Assembly: GCA_902792495.1 (NCBI GenBank)
Contig: CADBAC010000063.1
Location: 1-6,422, forward strand
Origin: Ruminococcus flavefaciens
GTDB lineage: Bacteria; Bacillota; Clostridia; Oscillospirales; Ruminococcaceae
Direction: 5' to 3'
Length of the DNA stretch: 6,422 bases
Shown: positions 1 to 5,817 of the stretch, piece by piece
Position numbering within the stretch: the stretch's first letter is position 1
How the letters are laid out: each line of letters starts with the position of its first letter
The notes under the pieces: generated by a model
What the model saw: only the letters and a program-made list of their open reading frames with translations
Databases searched by the model: none
Told to the model about the DNA's origin: nothing
Translations under genes and position numbers: made by a program

Positions 1-11
1 GGAAACGATCA

Positions 12-506
12 ATGAAAAAGATAGAGAGAGAAATGACTTTAATGATGGGAACAGTGCTCAGCTTCTGCCTTTCCCTTTTCGGCACGATCACATCGGGACA
101 GTTTTCGATCCCCTCATTTCTTGTAAGCTTCGTGCTCAGCCTCATTCTTAGCTTTATCATCGGCATGATAATACCGCTGAAGGGCATCACCGACAAGGTG
201 ACAGGCTCAATGGGACTTGAAAGAGGCAAACTCAGCACAAGAGCCGTAGAAGCAGTAGTGTCTGACATCATCTTCACACCGATCATCACATTTGCAATGA
301 TACTTTTTGCATACAAGATGTCGCACGGTAATATGCCGTTCGTGCCTGTATTCGTGAAGTCACTGATACTCAGCCTGCTTGTGGGATTTGTCATCATCTT
401 CATCATCACCACACCTATTCTCAGGTTCGTGCTGAAGAAAAACGGCGTGCAGATGGGCGGCCCACAGGGAGGACCTCCGCAGAAGGGACCTGAGAACAAT
501 GGCTAA
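12..506 (+). CDS. Small four-segment membrane protein, possibly DUF2798-like
   Basis: A 164-residue integral membrane protein of unknown function. Four hydrophobic stretches are visible at about residues 8-28, 32-54, 82-103 and 110-138. They fall into two halves, each a helical hairpin ending in a basic patch, which recalls a doubled DUF2798-type unit; that family link is a guess from its look. The polar tail (about 140-164) is rich in Gly, Pro and Gln. The start at 12 is chosen because GGAAA lies six bases upstream; an ATG at 33 has no usable spacing to a ribosome site. Only 11 bases of upstream sequence are in the window, so a promoter or an upstream operon partner cannot be judged. Its end overlaps the next gene by eight bases, so the two are likely translated together. 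The gene call is firm, the function unknown. Confidence 0.85.
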   Translation: MKKIEREMTLMMGTVLSFCLSLFGTITSGQFSIPSFLVSFVLSLILSFIIGMIIPLKGITDKVTGSMGLERGKLSTRAVEAVVSDIIFTPIITFAMILFAYKMSHGNMPFVPVFVKSLILSLLVGFVIIFIITTPILRFVLKKNGVQMGGPQGGPPQKGPENNG

Positions 507-726
507 GGTAAAGATAAAGATCGTACAGTGCCCGTACTGCAACAGTACACAGTTCACGACGGCTTTCCAGTCAGGTTATGCAACTGTAACAGGTGTAGAG
601 CGTCCGCTTTCGGGAATGAAGCTGTATCATAAGATATGTCTTTCCTGCGGCAGTGTGGTAAGGAGTTATGTCCTTGACCCCGAAAAGCTGCTGAAAAGGA
701 AGAACAGGAAATACGTTACGGATTGA
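499..726 (+). CDS. Small zinc-ribbon protein
   Basis: A 75-residue protein with two cysteine pairs, CPYC at residues 11-14 and CLSC at 47-50, the spacing of a treble-clef or zinc-ribbon fold that holds one structural zinc. The C-terminal 20 residues are strongly basic (KLLKRKNRKY), which would suit nucleic-acid contact. Small Clostridia proteins of this shape are often labelled TFIIIB-like zinc ribbon by automatic annotation, but that name says nothing about function. The start ATG lies inside the end of the membrane-protein gene (eight-base overlap), with an AGAAGGGA ribosome site at 481-488. Cytoplasmic; no signal or membrane segment. The gene is well supported; its role is not known. Confidence 0.82.
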   Translation: MAKVKIKIVQCPYCNSTQFTTAFQSGYATVTGVERPLSGMKLYHKICLSCGSVVRSYVLDPEKLLKRKNRKYVTD

Positions 727-733
727 CGGCATA

Positions 734-739
734 TATAAT
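734..739 (+). promoter_or_regulatory. Candidate -10 box (TATAAT) for the speE-speB operon
   Basis: A perfect TATAAT lies eight bases after the zinc-ribbon stop codon, within an AT-rich stretch (731-760) that also carries a ten-base direct repeat, AATAAACAAA, at 740-749 and 751-760. No good -35 box sits 16-18 bases upstream. TTGACG at 723-728 has a good sequence, but only five bases separate it from this -10. If the box is used, the transcript would begin near 746 and carry a leader of about 150 bases before speE. Weakly supported. Confidence 0.3.
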
Positions 740-819
740 AATAAACAAACAATAAACAAAAACAAGCCGGCGAGCGACCTGAAACTCATCGTTTTGCAAG
801 AAGTAAGCGAGTTTACGAG

Positions 820-892
820 CGAATCGTGATTGCCAGCGGGGGCGTCCCCGCCGAATCGTGATAGGGGTCAAGCTGGCGTCAGCTTGGGGAGA
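820..892 (+). repeat. Tandem paired-hairpin repeat in the speE leader
   Basis: Two similar units lie in tandem. Each starts with the 11-base direct repeat CGAATCGTGAT (820-830 and 852-862) and continues into a hairpin. Hairpin 1 pairs GCGGGG (836-841) with CCCCGC (846-851); hairpin 2 pairs AAGCTG (870-875) with CAGCTT (880-885), and C869-G886 adds a pair. Both have the loop GCGT inside a shared GGCGTC core, while the stems differ but still pair, which is what selection on RNA structure would leave. Hairpin 2 runs directly into GGGGAG (886-891), the speE ribosome site. It may be a copy of a dispersed intergenic repeat or a cis-acting leader element. I do not recognise a named RNA family. Confidence 0.65.
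886..891 (+). promoter_or_regulatory. Ribosome binding site that sets the speE start
   Basis: GGGGAG lies seven bases before the ATG at 899 and decides this start over the TTG at 830. It abuts the 3' arm of hairpin 2. Its GGGGA (886-890) is also complementary to TCCCC (845-849) in hairpin 1, so it could be masked in an alternative fold. Confidence 0.75.
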
Positions 893-898
893 ATTTTT

Positions 899-1750
899 AT
901 GGAACTTTGGTTTACGGAGCGTCATACTCCGAATGTGAAATTTTCAATTAAGGTTGATCATCAGCTTTACAGCGGAAACAGCGAATTCCAGCGTATCGAC
1001 GTTTTCGATTCCAAGGAGTTCGGACGTTTCCTCACTCTTGACGGCTATATGATGCTCACCGAAAAGGACGAGTTCATCTACCACGAAATGATAACTCATG
1101 TGCCTATGGCCGTTCATCCCGACCCGAAAAATATCCTCGTTATCGGAGCAGGCGACGGAGGTGTTGTCCGTGAACTTACCAGATACACTTCCGTTGAAAA
1201 CATCGACCTTGTGGAGATAGACGAGCTTGTGGTGGAGGTCAGCAAAAAGTATCTGCCCACTACCGCCTGCCGTTTCGACGACCCGAGAGTCCACGTTTAT
1301 TATGAGGACGGTGTGAAGTTTATCCGCCGCTGTGAGAACAAGTACGACGTTATCATCGTTGACTCAACCGACCCATTCGGCCCGGGTGAGGGACTTTTCA
1401 CCAAGGAATTCTACGGAAGCTGTTTCAAGGCGCTCCATGAGGACGGTATCATGGTAAATCAGCATGAAAGCCCGTTCTACGACGAGGACGCAGCAGCTAT
1501 GCAGCGTTCACACAAGCGCATTGTTGAAAGCTTCCCCATAAGCAAGGTCTATCAGGCTCATATCCCCACTTATCCGTCGGGACACTGGCTTTTCGGATTC
1601 GCTTCCAAGAAGTACCATCCCACCAACGACTACAACGGTACAAAGTGGAGTATGCTGGGCATAAAGACACGCTACTATAATACCAGACTTCACACGGGTG
1701 CTTTTGCACTTCCAAATTATGTAGAGGAGCTTCTTAAAGATGTTGAATAA
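899..1750 (+). CDS. speE: Spermidine synthase (polyamine aminopropyltransferase)
   Basis: A cytosolic enzyme of 283 residues, the usual bacterial SpeE length. It transfers the aminopropyl group of decarboxylated S-adenosylmethionine to putrescine, giving spermidine and methylthioadenosine. Family marks: MELWFTE at the N-terminus, LDG at 47-49, the substrate strip with E58, Y61 and H62, the nucleotide-binding loop GAGDGG at 83-88, an acidic VEID at 105-108, YYEDG at 134-138, VDSTDP at 154-159 with likely catalytic D155, and PTYPSGHW at 213-220 in the polyamine pocket. Reading could extend back to a TTG at 830, but that would translate the leader hairpins; the ATG at 899 has GGGGAG at seven bases and begins like known SpeE proteins. 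It overlaps speB by 11 bases. No SAM decarboxylase gene (speD) is in the window, so the cofactor must come from elsewhere. Confidence 0.96.
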   Translation: MELWFTERHTPNVKFSIKVDHQLYSGNSEFQRIDVFDSKEFGRFLTLDGYMMLTEKDEFIYHEMITHVPMAVHPDPKNILVIGAGDGGVVRELTRYTSVENIDLVEIDELVVEVSKKYLPTTACRFDDPRVHVYYEDGVKFIRRCENKYDVIIVDSTDPFGPGEGLFTKEFYGSCFKALHEDGIMVNQHESPFYDEDAAAMQRSHKRIVESFPISKVYQAHIPTYPSGHWLFGFASKKYHPTNDYNGTKWSMLGIKTRYYNTRLHTGAFALPNYVEELLKDVE

Positions 1751-2591
1751 GAATATACAGACATTCATCGCCTGCGATGCTGAATATGAGGACTCAAAAA
1801 TAGTCCTTTTCGGAGCAGGCTTTGACGGCACTACAAGCTTTCGTCCCGGCACTCGTTTTGCGCCGTCCGCTATCAGGAACGAAAGCTTCGGCATAGAGAC
1901 TTACAGTCCTTACCAGAACAAGGATATGACCGATCACAGCTACTTCGACAGTGGTGACCTTGAACTGCCCTTCGGAAGCGTTACACAGACAATTGCGGAT
2001 ATCTCCATGAGAGCCGACCGCATACTCTCAGACGGCAAGCTTCCGTTCATGATAGGCGGCGAGCATCTTGTGACTTTCGGCTCTGTCATGGCGGTAAAGG
2101 AGAAGTACGATGATCTGTACATCATTCACTTTGACGCTCATGCAGACCTCCGTGACGACTATCTCGGTCAGAAGCTTTCCCATGCCTGCGTGCTGAGAAG
2201 ATGCCATGAACTTGTGGGCGATGGCCGCATTTTCCAGTTCGGTATCAGAAGCGGCGACAGGGAGGAATTTCGCTTTGCCGACGAGCATACGGAAATGCAT
2301 AAGTTCGATTTCAACGGTCTGGAAGAAACTGTTGAAAAGCTGAAGGGCAAGAAGGTGTACTTCACTCTCGACCTTGATGTGCTTGACCCGTCAATTTTCC
2401 CGGGAACAGGAACTCCCGAGGCAGGCGGTGTGACATTCGATGAACTGAGAAAGGCTGTGACTCTTGTATGCAGCAAGCTTGACATCGTGGGGTGTGATGT
2501 CAATGAGCTGAGCCCTGTCTACGATCAGAGCGGAGTTTCAACAGCTGTTGCCTGCAAGATAATCAGGGAAATGCTTTTAGCGCTGTCATAA
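1740..2591 (+). CDS. speB: Agmatinase (ureohydrolase family)
   Basis: A 283-residue arginase-superfamily enzyme, predicted to hydrolyse agmatine to putrescine and urea with two manganese ions in the cytosol. All metal-binding motifs are present: GGEH at 106-109, DAHAD at 132-136 (D132, H134, D136) and DLDVLDP from D211 with D211 and D213. GTGTPEAGG (222-230) and DVNELSP (253-259) are typical of the family. The substrate-loop residue H148 (SHACVLRR) is also kept. The start overlaps the end of speE, with AGAGGAG at 1723-1729 ten bases upstream, so the pair is co-translated; B. subtilis has the same speE-speB order. SpeB would make the putrescine that SpeE uses. An aminopropylagmatinase role, as in Thermus, cannot be excluded. 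The last 13 codons and stop are copied downstream at 3208-3251. Confidence 0.94.
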   Translation: MLNKNIQTFIACDAEYEDSKIVLFGAGFDGTTSFRPGTRFAPSAIRNESFGIETYSPYQNKDMTDHSYFDSGDLELPFGSVTQTIADISMRADRILSDGKLPFMIGGEHLVTFGSVMAVKEKYDDLYIIHFDAHADLRDDYLGQKLSHACVLRRCHELVGDGRIFQFGIRSGDREEFRFADEHTEMHKFDFNGLEETVEKLKGKKVYFTLDLDVLDPSIFPGTGTPEAGGVTFDELRKAVTLVCSKLDIVGCDVNELSPVYDQSGVSTAVACKIIREMLLALS

Positions 2592-2617
2592 CAGCGAAAG
2601 GGAATGATATAGGGGGA
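2548..2617 (+). repeat. 70-base direct repeat, copy 1 (speB 3' end plus leader and SD)
   Basis: This stretch matches 3208-3277 base for base except at 2600 (G) against 3260 (A), so 69 of 70 positions agree at a spacing of exactly 660. Copy 1 is in its native place: it holds the last 13 codons and stop of speB, a short hairpin, and the AGGGGG ribosome site of the next gene. Similarity stops sharply at both ends (ACAGCTG against GTATAAA on the left, TATCT against ACTATT on the right). Confidence 0.97.
2581..2596 (+). other. Hairpin across the speB stop codon
   Basis: CGCTGT (2581-2586) pairs perfectly with ACAGCG (2591-2596) around a CATA loop, and the speB TAA (2589-2591) straddles the loop and 3' arm. 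CTTT (2574-2577) could pair with AAAG (2597-2600) across a three-base bulge. There is no following T run, so it is not an intrinsic terminator. An identical hairpin is at 3241-3256 in the second repeat copy. A role in mRNA stability or in spacing speB from the next ribosome site is possible but unproven. Confidence 0.55.
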
Positions 2618-2622
2618 TATCT

Positions 2623-3186
2623 ATGGATAACAATAATAAAAAATATGAAAAAGATATGGTTTATGAAATAGCATCCAAGCATAATATAATAATTGCAGAT
2701 GAGTTCGATAAAGTATATATAAATGAAAAACCTGACAAAAAGAAAAACACAGGTGGTGACATCTTATTAATACTTTTCGCTCTGCCATGGCTTTTGGTGG
2801 GGATATTTAATTTATACTTTGGAATAGAAGATATTTGTTATTTTGTACATACAAAGACAATATGCACTGAATTGGTACAGGGTGAGGTCAGCGATATTAA
2901 ACAAATCGTCAGTGAGGGCAGAAACAGAAAATCTATATTTTATAGACCTGTTTTCAGCTACAGCTATAATAACGAGGAGTACACTTATGAAGCACGTTCA
3001 ACCTCAAAAAAGAGGGAACCTGAGCTTGGAAAAAAGGTAGATATCTATGTTGCACCTGATTCTCCCGATAATGTATATATTCCCGAATATAAAGCTGAAA
3101 GAGAAAATGCTGTTTTTGATTTATTATTCGGTGGATCGATCATCACTGTGATATTACTTTTATATTTCAAGATCAGAAACAGTTAG
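2623..3186 (+). CDS. DUF3592-family two-segment membrane protein (array copy 1)
   Basis: A 187-residue protein with a polar N-terminus (1-45), a membrane segment at about 46-67, a beta-rich domain of roughly 95 residues, and a second membrane segment at about 165-183. The middle domain carries the DUF3592 signature: YRPVFSYSY at 107-115, GKKVDIY at 136-142 and VYIPEY at 151-156. AGGGGG (2611-2616) is six bases upstream. The gene is markedly AT-rich: 33 of 120 bases in 2641-2760 are G or C, against 34 of 60 in 2401-2460 of speB. It sits between the two copies of the 70-base repeat, so it may have arrived as a unit. Its N-terminus resembles array copy 3, but its domain is closer to copy 2 (29 of 70 aligned residues identical). 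The family has no settled function; membrane placement is inferred from hydrophobicity. Confidence 0.85.
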   Translation: MDNNNKKYEKDMVYEIASKHNIIIADEFDKVYINEKPDKKKNTGGDILLILFALPWLLVGIFNLYFGIEDICYFVHTKTICTELVQGEVSDIKQIVSEGRNRKSIFYRPVFSYSYNNEEYTYEARSTSKKREPELGKKVDIYVAPDSPDNVYIPEYKAERENAVFDLLFGGSIITVILLLYFKIRNS

Positions 3187-3207
3187 TTTACTGCGAAATG
3201 GTATAAA

Positions 3208-3251
3208 TTGCCTGCAAGATAATCAGGGAAATGCTTTTAGCGCTGTCATAA
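3208..3251 (+). pseudogene. Displaced speB 3' fragment
   Basis: Read in the speB frame, this stretch encodes ACKIIREMLLALS and a TAA stop, identical to the end of the intact SpeB, with no synonymous change. It has no start or upstream coding sequence and is a remnant carried in the repeat. The only short readable part (ATG at 3231, six codons) is not a credible gene. Identity at silent sites means the copy is recent or kept uniform by gene conversion. Confidence 0.85.
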
Positions 3252-3277
3252 CAGCGAAAAGGAATGATATAGGGGGA
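3208..3277 (+). repeat. 70-base direct repeat, copy 2
   Basis: The second copy of the repeat at 2548-2617, with a single difference (A at 3260). It carries a displaced fragment of speB, the stop-codon hairpin and the AGGGGG site (3271-3276) now used by the second DUF3592 gene. A 21-base unique stretch (3187-3207) separates it from the preceding stop codon. The distance between copies defines a 660-base unit holding the first DUF3592 gene. Confidence 0.97.
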
Positions 3278-3283
3278 ACTATT

Positions 3284-3796
3284 ATGAAATATTATAACAA
3301 AACTTCGGAAACAGGCAACACAAATGACGGTATGTCGGCAATTATCAGTACGATCCTCGTATTTCTGATGATACCGTGTCTGCTGTTCGGAATGACCTTT
3401 CTGCATCTGGGTATCAGGAATTACCGTGATACTTCTTATGCTAAGGAAATGTGTGATCTCAGAGTTGACGGTACTGTTACAGAGTACGATAAATCGGTAA
3501 CAACTGACGATGAAACTGAGAGCATTACCTATGCGCCTGTTTTTTCATACGAGTATAAGGACGTTTCTTACACCCACAAGGGTAAGTATTACTCATCTTC
3601 AAAAAGCTTCGGTATCGGGCAGAAGGTCGATATCTACATAAGCACCGATGAACCTGAACTGGTGTATATCCCTGAGTATACGGAAAGAGACAGAGGAACT
3701 GCCGGACTTATCATTCTGGGCAGTCTGTTTACTCTTGTTTTTGTCCTCGGTCTTGTCTATCAGATAAGCTACAGGAAGAGGTTGAAAAGACAGTGA
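3284..3796 (+). CDS. DUF3592-family two-segment membrane protein (array copy 2)
   Basis: A 170-residue relative of the preceding gene, with membrane segments at about 19-43 and 140-161 around a beta-rich domain. The signature is clear: YAPVFSYEY at 83-91, GQKVDIY at 112-118 and VYIPEY at 127-132. The stretch from residue 63 to 132 aligns without gaps to residues 87-156 of copy 1, with 29 of 70 identical. Unlike copies 1 and 3, it has only a short polar N-terminus and lacks the acidic N-terminal motif they share. Translation uses AGGGGG at 3271-3276, seven bases before the ATG, a site inside the 70-base repeat. Base composition is intermediate (26 of 60 G or C in 3481-3540). It ends in a basic tail (RKRLKRQ), which suggests that the C-terminus faces the cytosol. 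Function unknown. Confidence 0.86.
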   Translation: MKYYNKTSETGNTNDGMSAIISTILVFLMIPCLLFGMTFLHLGIRNYRDTSYAKEMCDLRVDGTVTEYDKSVTTDDETESITYAPVFSYEYKDVSYTHKGKYYSSSKSFGIGQKVDIYISTDEPELVYIPEYTERDRGTAGLIILGSLFTLVFVLGLVYQISYRKRLKRQ

Positions 3797-3841
3797 CAAA
3801 TGATGTAATGAACAAAAACACAGTGATACAGGGGAATATCT

Positions 3842-4447
3842 ATGAAAAGCAAATATGAAAGTGATGGGATAGGATCGGAAAATTATGATATAATTGAAGA
3901 TCAGTCCGATAAAATATATGTAAAAGAAGCGCCTGCCATGCAGAAAATAAAAGCAGAAACAAGGTTTACTCTGTTACTGATGATTGCTCAAATTGTTTCT
4001 ATTAGTTTTGTACCTATACTGGCAGTTTTGCTTATATGCGGTGAGTCGTTCAAAACAATGCATGAATACTACGTTATGAAAAAGAAGTGCGATGTTGCTC
4101 TCAGGGGAACCATCGTGGAGTTCACAGAATCAGTTTCGGATTTTGACGAACATGAAACCGTATATAGGCCTGTGTTAATGTACGAATACCATGGCCAGGA
4201 GTACAGATATCAGCCTGATGATATGAATATGGAAGATGAATCTGCGTTAGGCAGAAAATATACGATCATGATAAACTCTGATGATCCGTACAGTCCCTAT
4301 ATTCCTCCGAGCAAGAGTGATATCAGGTATAGTAAATCTTTCATAAAGGCAGGAGTGATCATATACCTTATTATTGGTACAGGTGTTGTTCTGCTGATAA
4401 TCAGATCTGTAAGGAGAAAAAAATGTCTGAAACAAGACAATGCATGA
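3842..4447 (+). CDS. DUF3592-family two-segment membrane protein (array copy 3)
   Basis: A 201-residue protein with a polar N-terminus (1-40), membrane segments at about 41-66 and 166-187, and a more diverged DUF3592-like domain between them (YRPVLMYEYHGQEY at 108-121; YSPYIPP at 150-156 in place of VYIPEY). The N-terminal pattern II-x-D-x-x-D-K-x-Y-x-x-E-x-P (17-31) matches residues 23-37 of copy 1 and is absent in copy 2. The ribosome site AGGGGAA is at 3830-3836, and the 21 bases up to and including the ATG (3824-3844) match the same region of copy 1 at 19 positions. The basic C-terminus (RSVRRKKC) would be cytosolic. The last 25 bases overlap the first DUF1963 gene, coupling the two arrays. 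Family membership is less certain than for copies 1 and 2. Confidence 0.82.
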   Translation: MKSKYESDGIGSENYDIIEDQSDKIYVKEAPAMQKIKAETRFTLLLMIAQIVSISFVPILAVLLICGESFKTMHEYYVMKKKCDVALRGTIVEFTESVSDFDEHETVYRPVLMYEYHGQEYRYQPDDMNMEDESALGRKYTIMINSDDPYSPYIPPSKSDIRYSKSFIKAGVIIYLIIGTGVVLLIIRSVRRKKCLKQDNA

Positions 4448-5118
4448 AGCTCAGGCTCACCGATGAAAAGCCGTCCATATTCGGGAGCAAAATAGGCGGA
4501 GTGGGGTATCTTCCCCATGAAATGGACGTTCCCACCAACAAGCAGGGCAATCAGCTGCGCTTGCTGGCACAGATAAACTGCGCTGAGGTGGAACTGGATA
4601 ATTTCCCGAAACAAGGGCTTTTGCAGTTCTGGATACTCAACGACAGCATGGCAGGTCTGGGAATTGACGACTTCTCCGATCAGCAGGGATTCAGGATACT
4701 CTACCACCCATTCGTGGACGAGACTGTGACTGAGCTTGAACTGACTTTCAAGGTCTTCGGCAACCCTTTCGACGATGAATCGGTCTTTCCCGTCAAGGGA
4801 GAGTTCGCCGTGGAAATGGTCATGGCCGAGGAAAGCGAAGATGACTACACCGACGAGGACAGCCTTATGTCGGGGCATAAAATAGGCGGATTTCCGCTTA
4901 TCACACGATACGACCCACGTTCTCCCCATGACAGCCGTGACTTCCTGCTTTTACAGCTTGACAGCGATTTTTCGGGAGATATGGGCGAGGACGGCAGTTT
5001 CACATTCAGGGAAAAAATAATGTGGGGCGATGCAGGAGTGGGACATTTCTTCATCGACCGTGAAGCACTGAAACTGCTGGATTTCAGCGATGTTCTCTAT
5101 TACTGGGACAACACATGA
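4423..5118 (+). CDS. DUF1963 (YwqG-like) protein, array copy 1
   Basis: A soluble 231-residue protein of the DUF1963/YwqG family. Conserved blocks appear in the family order: SKIGGVGYLP (22-31), LLAQINC (47-53), GLLQFWIL (65-72), GHKIGGFP (151-158), LLLQLDSD (165-172 region) and IMWGDAGVGHFF (199-210), ending in YYWDNT. No signal or membrane segment, so cytosolic. The biochemical role of the family is not established; B. subtilis ywqG lies beside the ywqHIJKL toxin-immunity genes, which hints at a link to polymorphic toxin loci. The start at 4423 has an ideal AAGGAG (4411-4416) six bases upstream and overlaps the preceding DUF3592 gene by 25 bases. An ATG at 4444 overlaps that gene's stop (ATGA) but would drop the N-terminal residues that align with the next two copies. 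This copy is the most diverged of the three. Confidence 0.9.
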   Translation: MSETRQCMKLRLTDEKPSIFGSKIGGVGYLPHEMDVPTNKQGNQLRLLAQINCAEVELDNFPKQGLLQFWILNDSMAGLGIDDFSDQQGFRILYHPFVDETVTELELTFKVFGNPFDDESVFPVKGEFAVEMVMAEESEDDYTDEDSLMSGHKIGGFPLITRYDPRSPHDSRDFLLLQLDSDFSGDMGEDGSFTFREKIMWGDAGVGHFFIDREALKLLDFSDVLYYWDNT

Positions 5119-5130
5119 GGAGGGGATTAT

Positions 5131-5793
5131 ATGGAAAAAAAGCCGTGTATGAGGTTCACTCTCACCGATACGAAGCCAACCATTTTTGAAAGCAAAGTGG
5201 GCGGCGTGGGATATATCCCACATGACGGCGAAGTTCCCGTGGGCGAAGGCGGAACGAAAATGACTTTCCTTGCCCAGGTAAACTGCGGAGATATCGACCT
5301 TGAGGATTTCCCGAAAAGCGGTATATTGCAGTTCTGGGTCCTTGAGGATGACGGTCTCGGCCTTGGCTGGAAAAGTCCCACCGAACAGACAACTTACCGT
5401 GTGGTCTATTACAGCCGCATTGACACTACCGTCACTGAGGAGGAAGTGCAGGCGAAACACGCACCGATCGACGACGAGGACTACTTCCCCGTGAAAGGTC
5501 AGTTCGGAATGGCTTTTGAAAAATGCGAGGACGAGGGCTATTCAACAGGTCATAAAGTCGGCGGTTATCCCTATTTCACGCAGAATGACATAATAGAGGA
5601 CAGATATCCCGAATATTCGGTACTGCTTTTTCAGCTGGACAGCGATCACGAACGCATTAAAAAAGACGGCGGATATGAATATATCTACAAAGTGATGTGG
5701 GGCGATTCGGGAGTTGGCAATTTCTTTATAAGGCCCGAAAAACTGAAAGCCCTTGACTTCTCGGACATCGTTTACAACTGGGATTGCTGTTGA
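5131..5793 (+). CDS. DUF1963 (YwqG-like) protein, array copy 2
   Basis: A 220-residue cytosolic relative of the genes on either side. Blocks: SKVGGVGYIP (21-30), FLAQVNC (46-52), GILQFWV (64-70), GHKVGGYP (140-147), LLFQLDSD (165-172) and VMWGDSGVGNFFI (188-200). It starts 12 bases after the previous stop, with AGGAGG at 5118-5123, seven bases before the ATG, so it is in the same operon. Residues 5-74 match residues 12-81 of the next gene at 59 of 70 positions, with long identical DNA runs, so these two copies come from a recent duplication. The protein is acidic overall and its C-terminus ends in two cysteines. Function unknown; see the first copy for the YwqG context. Confidence 0.92.
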   Translation: MEKKPCMRFTLTDTKPTIFESKVGGVGYIPHDGEVPVGEGGTKMTFLAQVNCGDIDLEDFPKSGILQFWVLEDDGLGLGWKSPTEQTTYRVVYYSRIDTTVTEEEVQAKHAPIDDEDYFPVKGQFGMAFEKCEDEGYSTGHKVGGYPYFTQNDIIEDRYPEYSVLLFQLDSDHERIKKDGGYEYIYKVMWGDSGVGNFFIRPEKLKALDFSDIVYNWDCC

Positions 5794-5817
5794 AATATAT
5801 TTTTAGGAGGATCGGAA

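Noticed and set aside
723..739. TTGACG with TATAAT as a standard promoter
   Set aside because: Only five bases separate the two boxes instead of about 17, so they cannot act as a -35/-10 pair; only the -10 was kept, at low confidence.
838..889. G-quadruplex from the G runs in the speE leader
   Set aside because: Only three runs of four or more G are present and a fourth is needed.
820..892. CRISPR array
   Set aside because: Only two short, imperfect units with no spacer-like sequence between uniform repeats.
830..898. Upstream TTG start extending SpeE by 23 residues
   Set aside because: The added residues would be coded by the leader hairpins and do not resemble any SpeE N-terminus; the ATG at 899 has a well-spaced GGGGAG and begins with the family's MELWFTE.
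870..898. Hairpin 2 plus TTTTT as an intrinsic terminator
   Set aside because: Eight bases including the speE ribosome site separate the stem from the T run, the stem is only six or seven pairs, and the gene start follows directly.
2548..3277. Insertion sequence or transposon with target duplication
   Set aside because: There are no terminal inverted repeats and no transposase. A 70-base target duplication that includes coding sequence is far too long; homologous recombination explains it better.
4297..4929. 210-residue open frame on the minus strand
   Set aside because: It lies across the end of one real gene and the first DUF1963 gene, has no ribosome site, and mirrors the codon pattern of the + strand genes.
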